From NCBI GenBank assembly GCA_050485745.1, contig JBJHBY010000084.1, positions 1-13,327 on the forward strand: a stretch of DNA of 13,327 nt. Reading direction: 5' to 3'. The notes under the pieces are model-generated. The model had not been told where the DNA came from and did no database searches. It was given only the letters and a program-made list of their open reading frames with translations. This document shows, piece after piece, positions 1 through 5,862 of the stretch. Numbering within the stretch: the first letter of the stretch is position 1; every line of letters starts with the position of its first letter. The position numbers and the translations under genes were made by a program. The stretch is from JBJHBY01 sp050485745. Lineage in GTDB: Bacteria; Pseudomonadota; Gammaproteobacteria; Pseudomonadales; CAMLJR01.

Positions 1-1054
1 CGCCAAAGGTGCGGTAGTGGCGACGCACCTGCTCGCGGCGCGGACGGGTGATGTCAAACACCTCCGGGTCAGCGAAGAAACGTTCGTCATGGTTGGGCGC
101 GGCAATCACACAGATCACCTTGTCGCCCTCGCGGATGGACTGCCCGGCAAGTTCGAGGTCACGGGTGGCGGTGCGGCGCAGATAGGCCACCGTGTTGCGC
201 AGGCGCAGGATTTCCTCCACCGCATCCTCGGCCAGCGAAGGGTCCTCCTGCAGCAGGCGATACTGCTCCGGGTGGCGGATGAATTCGTACAACGCCCAGC
301 TCAGGGTGTTGCGCGTGGTCTCCACACCACCGACGATCAGGTTGTTGAAAAAGCGGCCGAACTCCCGGTCGCTGAGGCCGCGTCCGTCGAGCTGCTGCTG
401 CAGCACCTCCATGGTCATGCTGTCCCGCGGGTGGGCGCGATGGTCCGCCGCCAGCGCGGTACCGAACTCGATCAGCTGCATCGAGGCGACAAAGCCCGCG
501 GCGCGGTTCTCGGCAAAATCCGGGTCATCCGCCAGCGCCAGGGTGTTGGTCAGGTCCATCACCCGGGCGTAGTCCCCGGGGCGCACGCCGAGCAATTTGA
601 ACATCACCCGCATCGGCAGTTGCTGCGCCACCTCGGTCACGAACTCGCACTCGCCGCGGTCGATCACCGCATCGATGATGTCCCGCGCCTCTTCGCGCAT
701 GGCCTCCTCCCGTGCCGCGATCGCCCTGGGGCGAAACGCGTAGTCGACGATGGCGCGGTAGTCGCGGTGCCGCGGCGGGTCCATGAAGGTCAGGCTCTCC
801 TGCTGCTCTTCCAGGAGCTCCGGCGGGATGTCCTCCAGCAGTGGCCCGAAGCGATTGCTGAACAACTCCGGGGTCTTCAGCACGTGGTCGATATCCTCGG
901 GGTGCAGCAGCAGCCAGTGGCCGCCGTTGTCATCTTCCTGCCAGTAGATGCGGCCGTTGCGGCGCATCTCGCGGATCAACTCCCGCGGCGTACCGTCCCT
1001 GAAGGTGTCCAGGTCCAGCAGGCGGCGTGGCGGATGCCAGGGGCATTGGCTCAT
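1..1054 (-). CDS. Cytochrome P450 monooxygenase, 3' end cut off by the window edge
   Basis: Haem-thiolate monooxygenase, soluble bacterial type. I translated 351 residues from an ATG at 1054; a GGGAGA ribosome site lies 7 bases upstream. Visible family landmarks are the C-helix HRDYR (residues 96-100, after FMDPP), the I-helix oxygen-activation motif GGVETT (242-247), the K-helix ExxR as EILR (281-284), and a DITRPR segment (334-339). The last residues are TFG, where the FGxGxHxCxG haem loop normally begins, so the cysteine ligand lies outside the window. About 50-70 residues should be missing, given the usual 400-420. The I-helix has Glu-Thr rather than the commoner Asp-Thr, as in CYP124/125/142-like steroid and terpenoid hydroxylases. 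The substrate cannot be told from sequence. It is transcribed away from the 1354 gene, and no ferredoxin or reductase gene is visible beside it. Confidence 0.93.
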   Translation of the reverse strand, partial: MSQCPWHPPRRLLDLDTFRDGTPRELIREMRRNGRIYWQEDDNGGHWLLLHPEDIDHVLKTPELFSNRFGPLLEDIPPELLEEQQESLTFMDPPRHRDYRAIVDYAFRPRAIAAREEAMREEARDIIDAVIDRGECEFVTEVAQQLPMRVMFKLLGVRPGDYARVMDLTNTLALADDPDFAENRAAGFVASMQLIEFGTALAADHRAHPRDSMTMEVLQQQLDGRGLSDREFGRFFNNLIVGGVETTRNTLSWALYEFIRHPEQYRLLQEDPSLAEDAVEEILRLRNTVAYLRRTATRDLELAGQSIREGDKVICVIAAPNHDERFFADPEVFDITRPRREQVRRHYRTFG

Positions 1055-1061
1055 GGGGGGT

Positions 1062-1067
1062 TCTCCC
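1062..1067 (-). promoter_or_regulatory. Ribosome binding site of the P450 gene
   Basis: The minus strand reads GGGAGA, followed by a 7-base spacer and the ATG at 1054. This supports that start over internal alternatives. Confidence 0.5.
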
Positions 1068-1191
1068 GTGGACGCATTCAATATGGAAACCTTGCCAGGC
1101 AGGACCACTGCAAGTTGGCCGCAGCGGCGCAACCACCGACAACTGGCCCCGATTCCAGCACAGCCGCGGCATCGCGACCAGCCCGGCGGGA

Positions 1192-1236
1192 TGCGGACAG
1201 CGCCGGAGTTCAGCGGGGCAGACCCGGCTGTCCGCA
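1192..1236. repeat. Perfect 9-base inverted repeat (possible hairpin or operator)
   Basis: TGCGGACAG (1192-1200) and CTGTCCGCA (1228-1236) are exact reverse complements separated by 27 bases. Flanking GCGG and CCGC extend the stem by 4 pairs if a 2-base bulge is allowed on the left arm. There is no U-tract, so it is not a standard intrinsic terminator. It lies between two divergent genes, where a regulator site would be placed. Confidence 0.5.
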
Positions 1237-1315
1237 CCGCCACCCACCACCGCGGCGCTGGGCGGATCCACTCCCGCAACGGCGAGCAGCGGCGATAAGA
1301 GCGCGCTTCCCGGGT

Positions 1316-1321
1316 TATAGT
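1316..1321 (+). promoter_or_regulatory. Candidate -10 element for the 1354 operon
   Basis: TATAGT matches the sigma-70 -10 consensus at five of six bases and lies 32 bases before the ATG at 1354. The position 17 bases upstream has no -35 similarity, so this is a weak prediction. Confidence 0.35.
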
Positions 1322-1340
1322 ATGGGGCCTGATCGCGACC

Positions 1341-1346
1341 AAGGAG
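1341..1346 (+). promoter_or_regulatory. Ribosome binding site for the 1354 gene
   Basis: AAGGAG with a 7-base spacer to the ATG at 1354. It is a near-perfect Shine-Dalgarno sequence and fixes that start. Confidence 0.75.
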
Positions 1347-1353
1347 CGAGTCA

Positions 1354-2994
1354 ATGCGTGCACTGAAGATCCTCGGCGGGGTGATCGCCGCGCTGATCCT
1401 GTTGCTGATCATCGTTTACTGGCTGTTCATCGACAGCATCATCAAATGGCAGATCGAATCCCAGGGCTCGCAGCAGGTGCAGGCCCGGGTCGAGCTGGAC
1501 AGCGTCAACTTCCGCCTCTACCCCACGGCCATCACCCTGAAGGGCCTGCAGGTCACCAACCCCTCGGAGCCCATGCGCAACCTGGTGCAGGCGGGACAGA
1601 TCGACGCCAGCCTGGACTGGTCTGACATTCTGCAGCGGCGCGTCATCGCCGATGAGATTATCGTGAGCGAGCTGGCCTTCAACCGCGAGCGCGCCAGCAG
1701 CGGCGCCATCCCCGGGTTGACGCCACCGCCGCCCGAACCCGCCGACTACGGCCTGGCCGGGCAACTGCCCGGGATGAGCCTGCCGGACGTGACGACACTC
1801 ATCGGCGCCGAGAAGGAACGCCTGCAGGCGGAGCTGCGGGAAAACCGCCAGGCCCTGCAGGCGATGGAGCAGCGCTGGCGCGAGCGCCTGGACGAACTCA
1901 CCGATGACGACACCCTGCAGGCCTACCGCGAGCGTGCGGACGCCCTGCGCCGTGCCAGCCCGGTGGAGCGCCTGGCCGGCTACAACCAGCTGCGCCAGGA
2001 CGTGCAGCGCGAACTGCGCCAGTATGATCGCGCCCGCGACGAACTGCGCAGCGACCTCGCCCAGGCCAGGCAGCAAATGGACGCGGCGCGCAACCTGCCG
2101 CAGCGGGAGCTGCAGCAGGCCATGGCGCGCCTCGGCCTGCAGGATCTGAGTACCGACAGCCTGGTGAAAGTCCTGTTCGGCAGCACCATCGCCGACCTGC
2201 TCAACCAGGGCTTCGCCTGGTATCAGCAGATGCAGGCCACACCCGATACCCCCGCAGCCCCCGAAGAGCCGGAGTGGCTGATTCTGGTGCGCAAGGCGCG
2301 GGTCGATGGCGCCATCGAATTCGGCGAACAGAGCCTGCGCTTCGATGGCCAGGCGGAGAACCTGACCCACCAGCAGGCCCATTGGGACCTGCCGATTACC
2401 TTCGCCCTGCAGGGCCTGGCCAACCAGACCGGGGAGTTCCTCGCCCGCGGCAGCATCGACCACCGCAACCCGGACCAGCCTCGCGACCTGATCGAGTTCG
2501 CCCTGGGTCAATTGCCCCTGAGCGGCCTCACCCTGACCGACCAGCCGGAGCTGAATGTCACCCTGGCGCGGGCGGTGGCGGATATCTCGGGGCACCTCGG
2601 CCTGGAGGGCGGCAAGCTCGATGCGCAACTGCTGGGCCAGTTCAGTCAGGCCCTGCTGGAAACCGCGGTAAGCGGCGACAACGCCATCGCCCGCGCGGTG
2701 GCGGAGGTGCTGTCGACGGTGCGCGATTTCGGCATCGACCTGGGGCTCAGCGGCGACGTCAGCAACCCCAGGCTGCAGGTCCGCTCCGACCTCGACCAGC
2801 TGCTGTCCCGCGCCGTGGGTTCGCAGCTGCAGGAGCAGGCCGCGGCCCTGCAGTCACGCCTGCAGAGCGAGCTGCAATCCAGCCTCGGGCCGGAACTGGA
2901 TGCACTGCAGGCCCAGGCAGGGCAGCTGCAGGGCCTGGAGGGCCTGCTGGGCAATCGTGAGCAGCAGTTGCAGGAACTGCTGCGGCGGCTCTGA
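1354..2994 (+). CDS. TIGR03545-like / AsmA-like inner-membrane-anchored protein
   Basis: 546 residues, close to the usual length of the uncharacterised TIGR03545 family, which is found only in bacteria with outer membranes. One transmembrane helix (about 8-27) anchors it, with the bulk predicted in the periplasm. Residues 42-120 resemble the family's N-terminal region (VELDSVNFRLYP, LKGLQVTNPSEPM, and a SGAIPG tail). A charged, Gln-rich coiled coil follows (about 150-262). Residues 305-480 carry beta-rich segments like those of AsmA/DUF748 proteins, including LGLSGDVSNPRLQV (463-476). A second Gln/Leu-rich helix ends the protein (about 480-546). The family often occurs as a pair with the membrane protein TIGR03546, which is not seen here. 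The stop codon shares one base with the next start (TGATG), indicating coupled translation. No activity is established; an envelope or lipid-transport role is inference from AsmA similarity. Family assignment is from memory of conserved motifs. Confidence 0.85.
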   Translation: MRALKILGGVIAALILLLIIVYWLFIDSIIKWQIESQGSQQVQARVELDSVNFRLYPTAITLKGLQVTNPSEPMRNLVQAGQIDASLDWSDILQRRVIADEIIVSELAFNRERASSGAIPGLTPPPPEPADYGLAGQLPGMSLPDVTTLIGAEKERLQAELRENRQALQAMEQRWRERLDELTDDDTLQAYRERADALRRASPVERLAGYNQLRQDVQRELRQYDRARDELRSDLAQARQQMDAARNLPQRELQQAMARLGLQDLSTDSLVKVLFGSTIADLLNQGFAWYQQMQATPDTPAAPEEPEWLILVRKARVDGAIEFGEQSLRFDGQAENLTHQQAHWDLPITFALQGLANQTGEFLARGSIDHRNPDQPRDLIEFALGQLPLSGLTLTDQPELNVTLARAVADISGHLGLEGGKLDAQLLGQFSQALLETAVSGDNAIARAVAEVLSTVRDFGIDLGLSGDVSNPRLQVRSDLDQLLSRAVGSQLQEQAAALQSRLQSELQSSLGPELDALQAQAGQLQGLEGLLGNREQQLQELLRRL

Positions 2995-3779
2995 TGGGCG
3001 AGGTCGCGGGCGTCAGCCTGTACCTCTGTGACGCGGCGAACACCACGCTGGCAGCCCTGCAGGCACACTGCACCGGCTGGCTCGATGCCGCCGAGCGCGA
3101 GCGTCTGGCGCGCTTTCGTGCCGAGCCGCAGGCGCGGCTGTTTGTTGTCGGACGCATCCTGCTGCGGCGCCAGCTGGCCCAGCGCCTGGGCTGCGCGCCG
3201 GCAGCGCTGCGCTTTCGGCTGAACCCGGCCGGTAAGCCGCAACTGGACGGAGAGCACGCCGGAGCACTGGACTTCAACCTCAGCCACACCGGCACCCTGC
3301 TGGCCCTGGCTATCAGCAGCGCCGGCCCTGTCGGGGTGGACATCGACAGCCACGGCCGGCGCAACCGCATCGATGCACTCGCACGACGCTTCTGCTCACC
3401 CCGGGAACAAGCCCTGCTGGCACGCCTGCCAGAAGCGGAGCAACGGCACCGCTTCATGGAGATGTGGGCGCTCAAGGAAGCGTTTCTCAAGGCCCGGGGC
3501 CGAGGCATGGAGTGGCCGCTGTCCCACTTCAGCGGCCTGCCCGGCGAACACAGCCTGGAAGTCCACCATAGCGACTGCGACCTTGCCGGCACGTGCATGT
3601 GGCTGTACCGTCACTGGCCACAGCACCCGCTGGCCTGCATGGTACTGGGCGAAACTGCTACCCCGACCCTGTGGCAGTGCAGCCTGGACGGGGCCCGGCA
3701 ACAAACCCTCGCGGCGCAGCCCCTGAGCTGGGCCGGCGTCGGAATACAGACAGAGAGCACACCATGCCCCTGCGACTGA
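2994..3779 (+). CDS. 4'-phosphopantetheinyl transferase (Sfp/AcpT type)
   Basis: Transfers the phosphopantetheine arm of coenzyme A to a serine of acyl- or peptidyl-carrier proteins; expected in the cytoplasm. The 261-residue length fits the pseudo-dimeric Sfp/AcpT class rather than the short AcpS class. Visible motifs in order are AGKPQL (79-84), FNLSHTG (94-100), the magnesium-binding GVDID (114-118, with Asp116 and Asp118; the third acidic residue is more often Glu), and WALKEAFLKARGRG (158-171, with Glu162 and Lys166). The ATG overlaps the upstream stop by one base and there is no clear Shine-Dalgarno, so translation probably depends on the upstream gene. No carrier protein, polyketide or peptide synthase gene lies in the window, so its target is unknown. 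The C-terminal ~60 residues after the catalytic domain are poorly recognisable. Confidence 0.93.
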   Translation: MGEVAGVSLYLCDAANTTLAALQAHCTGWLDAAERERLARFRAEPQARLFVVGRILLRRQLAQRLGCAPAALRFRLNPAGKPQLDGEHAGALDFNLSHTGTLLALAISSAGPVGVDIDSHGRRNRIDALARRFCSPREQALLARLPEAEQRHRFMEMWALKEAFLKARGRGMEWPLSHFSGLPGEHSLEVHHSDCDLAGTCMWLYRHWPQHPLACMVLGETATPTLWQCSLDGARQQTLAAQPLSWAGVGIQTESTPCPCD

Positions 3780-4639
3780 CCCTGCCCTGGCTGCTGCTGG
3801 CCACCCTGTTGTGCGCACCGGCGCAAGCACGGGACGAACGCTTCGTCGCGCCCTTTGTGACCACCCCGATGCGCGATGTGGAGCAGATGCTGAACATGGC
3901 ACGAGTGGGACCCGGCGACCATGTCATCGACCTCGGCTCCGGCGACGGCCGCATTGTCATCGCCGCGGCCCAGCGCGGTGCCACCGCCCACGGCGTGGAG
4001 CTGGACCCGGAGCTGGTGGCCCTGGCCCGGCAGCGCGCGGCGGAGGCCGGTGTCGGCGGGCGTGTGACCTTTCTCCACGGCGATATCTTCGAGGCGGATA
4101 TCAGCGCCGCCACGGTGGTCACGATGTACCTGTTCCCGGAGGCCAACATCGCGCTGAAGCCGAGGCTGCTGGCCGAACTGCGCCCCGGCACGCGCCTGGT
4201 CTCCAACAGCTTTGACATGGACGAGTGGATCTCGGACCGGCACGAGGTCTCGGCCTCCAGCGGTGGCCTGCACCTCTGGTACATCCCCGCACAGGCCGGG
4301 GGAGACTGGCAGGTCAGCTGGCCTGAGCCCGCGGCGGACGGCACACGCCCGCCACTGGGCGCATGGCACATTGCACAGCGCTTCCAGACGGCTCTGGTCA
4401 CGGCACTGGAGGCACCGTCAGCCGGCGTGGCACAGCTGCGCGGCGCGCGTATCGGCTTCAAGCTGCCGGTGCACGGCGGGCACGTGGTGTTCAGTGGCGA
4501 CATCGACGGCGAGTCCATGAGCGGCATTGCCCAGTGGCATCGCGACGGGCGCGTCGATCTGCTGCCCTGGCAGGCCCGGCATTGCGCCGGGCAGGCTCAG
4601 GCCGGCAGTGCCTGCTCCTCGTCCCCGGCAGGCCTGTAA
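3764..4639 (+). CDS. Class I SAM-dependent methyltransferase with N-terminal signal peptide
   Basis: 291 residues. The first 22 look like a Sec signal peptide: Arg4, a Leu-rich core (7-16), and APAQA before Arg23, consistent with cleavage after Ala22. The Rossmann methyltransferase domain follows: PFVTTP (30-35), motif I IDLGSGDGR (55-63), motif II GVELDP (77-82), GDIF (106-109), and a post-II strand TMYLFPEAN (120-128). The PFVxTP plus DLGSGDGR pattern recalls the FAM173 (ANTKMT/ATPSCKMT) lysine methyltransferases. Residues ~198-270 form a beta-rich tail with QRFQ, GARIGF and FSGDIDGESMSG, as in exported proteobacterial methyltransferases I know. I chose the ATG at 3764 because it creates the signal peptide; it overlaps the preceding gene by 16 bases. 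The open frame extends upstream to 3593, but without recognisable sequence. Substrate unknown. The last 43 bases overlap the convergent GGDEF gene. Confidence 0.88.
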   Translation: MPLRLTLPWLLLATLLCAPAQARDERFVAPFVTTPMRDVEQMLNMARVGPGDHVIDLGSGDGRIVIAAAQRGATAHGVELDPELVALARQRAAEAGVGGRVTFLHGDIFEADISAATVVTMYLFPEANIALKPRLLAELRPGTRLVSNSFDMDEWISDRHEVSASSGGLHLWYIPAQAGGDWQVSWPEPAADGTRPPLGAWHIAQRFQTALVTALEAPSAGVAQLRGARIGFKLPVHGGHVVFSGDIDGESMSGIAQWHRDGRVDLLPWQARHCAGQAQAGSACSSSPAGL

Positions 4640-5820
4640 GCGGCACGGCCGGTTTCCTCCCGCACCCGGCAGGTCGCGGCGACCGCCTGCTGCATCAGGG
4701 TTTCGGCATCCACGCCGGGAACGCTGACCGCCACACCGACGACCGGCCCCAGGTCCTGCATCGGGCGCAGCCGCTCCAGGACCTGCTCCGCCAGGATACC
4801 GGACGCCTCGGGCCCGGTTTCCGGGGCAAACAGCAGGAAGGTGCCACCCTCAATCCGGGCCACCGTGTCGCTGTCCCGGCTCAGTTCACGCAACTGGCCT
4901 GCCACGGCACACAACGCCTGGTCTGCCACCGTGTGACCACGAGTCCGCTGCAGGGCGTCGAGACCATCCAGATCGATGTGCAGCAGGGCATGCCCACCAC
5001 AACCGCGCAGGCGCAGGCACGCGGCCATGCGCTGCAGGGCACCGCGGCGGTTGAACAGGCCGGTCAGCTCGTCGCGCAGGGCAGTCCGATAGCGCGCATC
5101 GATGCGCTGCTGCAGGCGATGGTAGTGATGCCCCCAGAGGACCCCGACCAGCAGTGCCACCAGCACCACGGCGAGCAGCGCGCCATAACCAATCAGGCGA
5201 AAGCGCTGCTCCTGCCCGAGGTAATAGTCGATGCCGAAATCAACACCGACGAAGCCCGCATAGCGCCCCTCGCTGTCGAAGATCGGTGCGTGCCCGGAAA
5301 GAAAATAGCCGTATTCATCGTGCTGGTAGAAGGGGTAGACCCAGGGCTCGCGCCGCGCCACCTGTTCCTGCCACTGCCGCTGATGCTCGGGAAACACCAC
5401 AAAAGGCTCCATATACGGTGAGCCCGTCAGATCGTGGGGGCTGACCAGCTCCGGACTCATCGCCGTATCGAGCACAAACAGGGTCTCGCTGCCGCGGTCG
5501 AGCATGGTATAGACGTAGTACAGCTCCGGGCTCGCCGCATGAAAGCGCAGCAACGGTGCCAGGGCCTGCTCATACAGCGCCTCGCTGTAGCGGGCCGGAT
5601 CCAGCAGTTGCCGGTGCAGGTCGCCATCGACCACACTGGCAGCGACCCGGGCGATCTGTGCCACATGGGCACGCAGCACCTCGATGCGCGCCTCCCGCGA
5701 CAGCCACTGCGGGACCACCACGGCGGGCACCAGCACGAGCAGGGCCAGAGCCGTACCCAGCACCGCGGCGCGCGGGGAGAAACCCGGGCGATAGGTGTCC
5801 ACTTCTCGCATCCCGCTCAC
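4597..5820 (-). CDS. Membrane GGDEF-domain protein with degenerate active site (EGGTF) and intact I-site
   Basis: About 407 residues from the GTG at 5820, chosen because GGGAGG lies 9 bases upstream; GTG 5841 and ATG 5811 are alternatives. Domains: a transmembrane helix (~20-38), a periplasmic Cache-like sensor (~45-200, with YYVYTML and FVGVDFGIDYYLG), a second transmembrane helix (~210-230), then a cytoplasmic GGDEF domain from DELTGLFNRRGAL (250-262). The catalytic GGDEF loop reads EGGTF (324-328; bases 4837-4851), losing the third-position acidic residue and the fourth-position Glu. The Asp of DLDGL is retained, but the substrate-binding Asn region reads LDALQRTRGH. RDSD (315-318), six residues ahead, matches the RxxD product-inhibition site. 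Cyclase activity is therefore unlikely, while c-di-GMP binding is plausible (inference). It follows hemY by 42 bases on the same strand, making it the apparent last gene of the haem operon. Confidence 0.87.
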   Translation of the reverse strand: MSGMREVDTYRPGFSPRAAVLGTALALLVLVPAVVVPQWLSREARIEVLRAHVAQIARVAASVVDGDLHRQLLDPARYSEALYEQALAPLLRFHAASPELYYVYTMLDRGSETLFVLDTAMSPELVSPHDLTGSPYMEPFVVFPEHQRQWQEQVARREPWVYPFYQHDEYGYFLSGHAPIFDSEGRYAGFVGVDFGIDYYLGQEQRFRLIGYGALLAVVLVALLVGVLWGHHYHRLQQRIDARYRTALRDELTGLFNRRGALQRMAACLRLRGCGGHALLHIDLDGLDALQRTRGHTVADQALCAVAGQLRELSRDSDTVARIEGGTFLLFAPETGPEASGILAEQVLERLRPMQDLGPVVGVAVSVPGVDAETLMQQAVAATCRVREETGRAAYRPAGDEEQALPA

Positions 5821-5844
5821 TCGCTGTGCCCTCCCGCTCACTCG
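5811..5844. repeat. 13-base direct repeat spanning the GGDEF start codons
   Basis: TCCCGCTCACTCG occurs exactly at 5811-5823 and 5832-5844, with a 21-base period. Read on the minus strand, each copy contains GTGAGCGGGA, so the repeat duplicates a potential GTG start. The upstream copy also contributes part of the GGGAGG ribosome site serving the downstream GTG. Confidence 0.75.
5830..5835 (-). promoter_or_regulatory. Ribosome binding site that selects the GTG start at 5820
   Basis: The minus strand reads GGGAGG with a 9-base spacer to GTG at 5820. The longest-frame GTG at 5841 has no comparable upstream sequence, and the ATG at 5811 is 18 bases away, too far. Confidence 0.5.
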
Positions 5845-5862
5845 GAAGCCGCAGTGCCCTGT

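Larger units (their letters stand above)
1055..1353. other. Divergent intergenic region between the P450 and the TIGR03545-like gene
   Basis: This is the only long non-coding stretch in the window (299 bases). It should hold the promoters of both divergent genes. I see one -10-like hexamer for the plus-strand gene (1316-1321), an AAGGAG ribosome site (1341-1346), and a 9-base inverted repeat (1192-1200 with 1228-1236). No convincing -35 element was found on either strand. Open frames crossing the region lack any recognisable protein and look like GC-rich chance frames. Confidence 0.7.

Noticed and set aside
79..88. AACGTTCGTC, one mismatch from a Pseudomonas AlgR box
   Set aside because: It lies deep inside the P450 coding sequence, far from any start, and its bases are explained by the encoded protein.
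17..1366. Long plus-strand open frame across the P450 gene
   Set aside because: It is antisense to a clear P450 with I-helix and ExxR motifs. Its own translation shows no family resemblance and is rich in His/Gln/Arg, typical of antisense frames in GC-rich DNA.
930..1412. Possible small gene on the minus strand covering the intergenic region 1055-1353
   Set aside because: It overlaps both the P450 start and the start of the 1354 gene, has no ribosome site and no recognisable sequence.
1351..2628. 425-codon minus-strand open frame opposite the TIGR03545-like gene
   Set aside because: The plus-strand gene has an ideal ribosome site, a membrane anchor and family motifs, while the reverse frame has none.
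3779..3829. Lipoprotein signal in the methyltransferase leader (Cys17)
   Set aside because: The residue before Cys17 is Leu, not Gly/Ala/Ser, so it is not a good lipobox; a standard cleavage site after Ala22 fits better.
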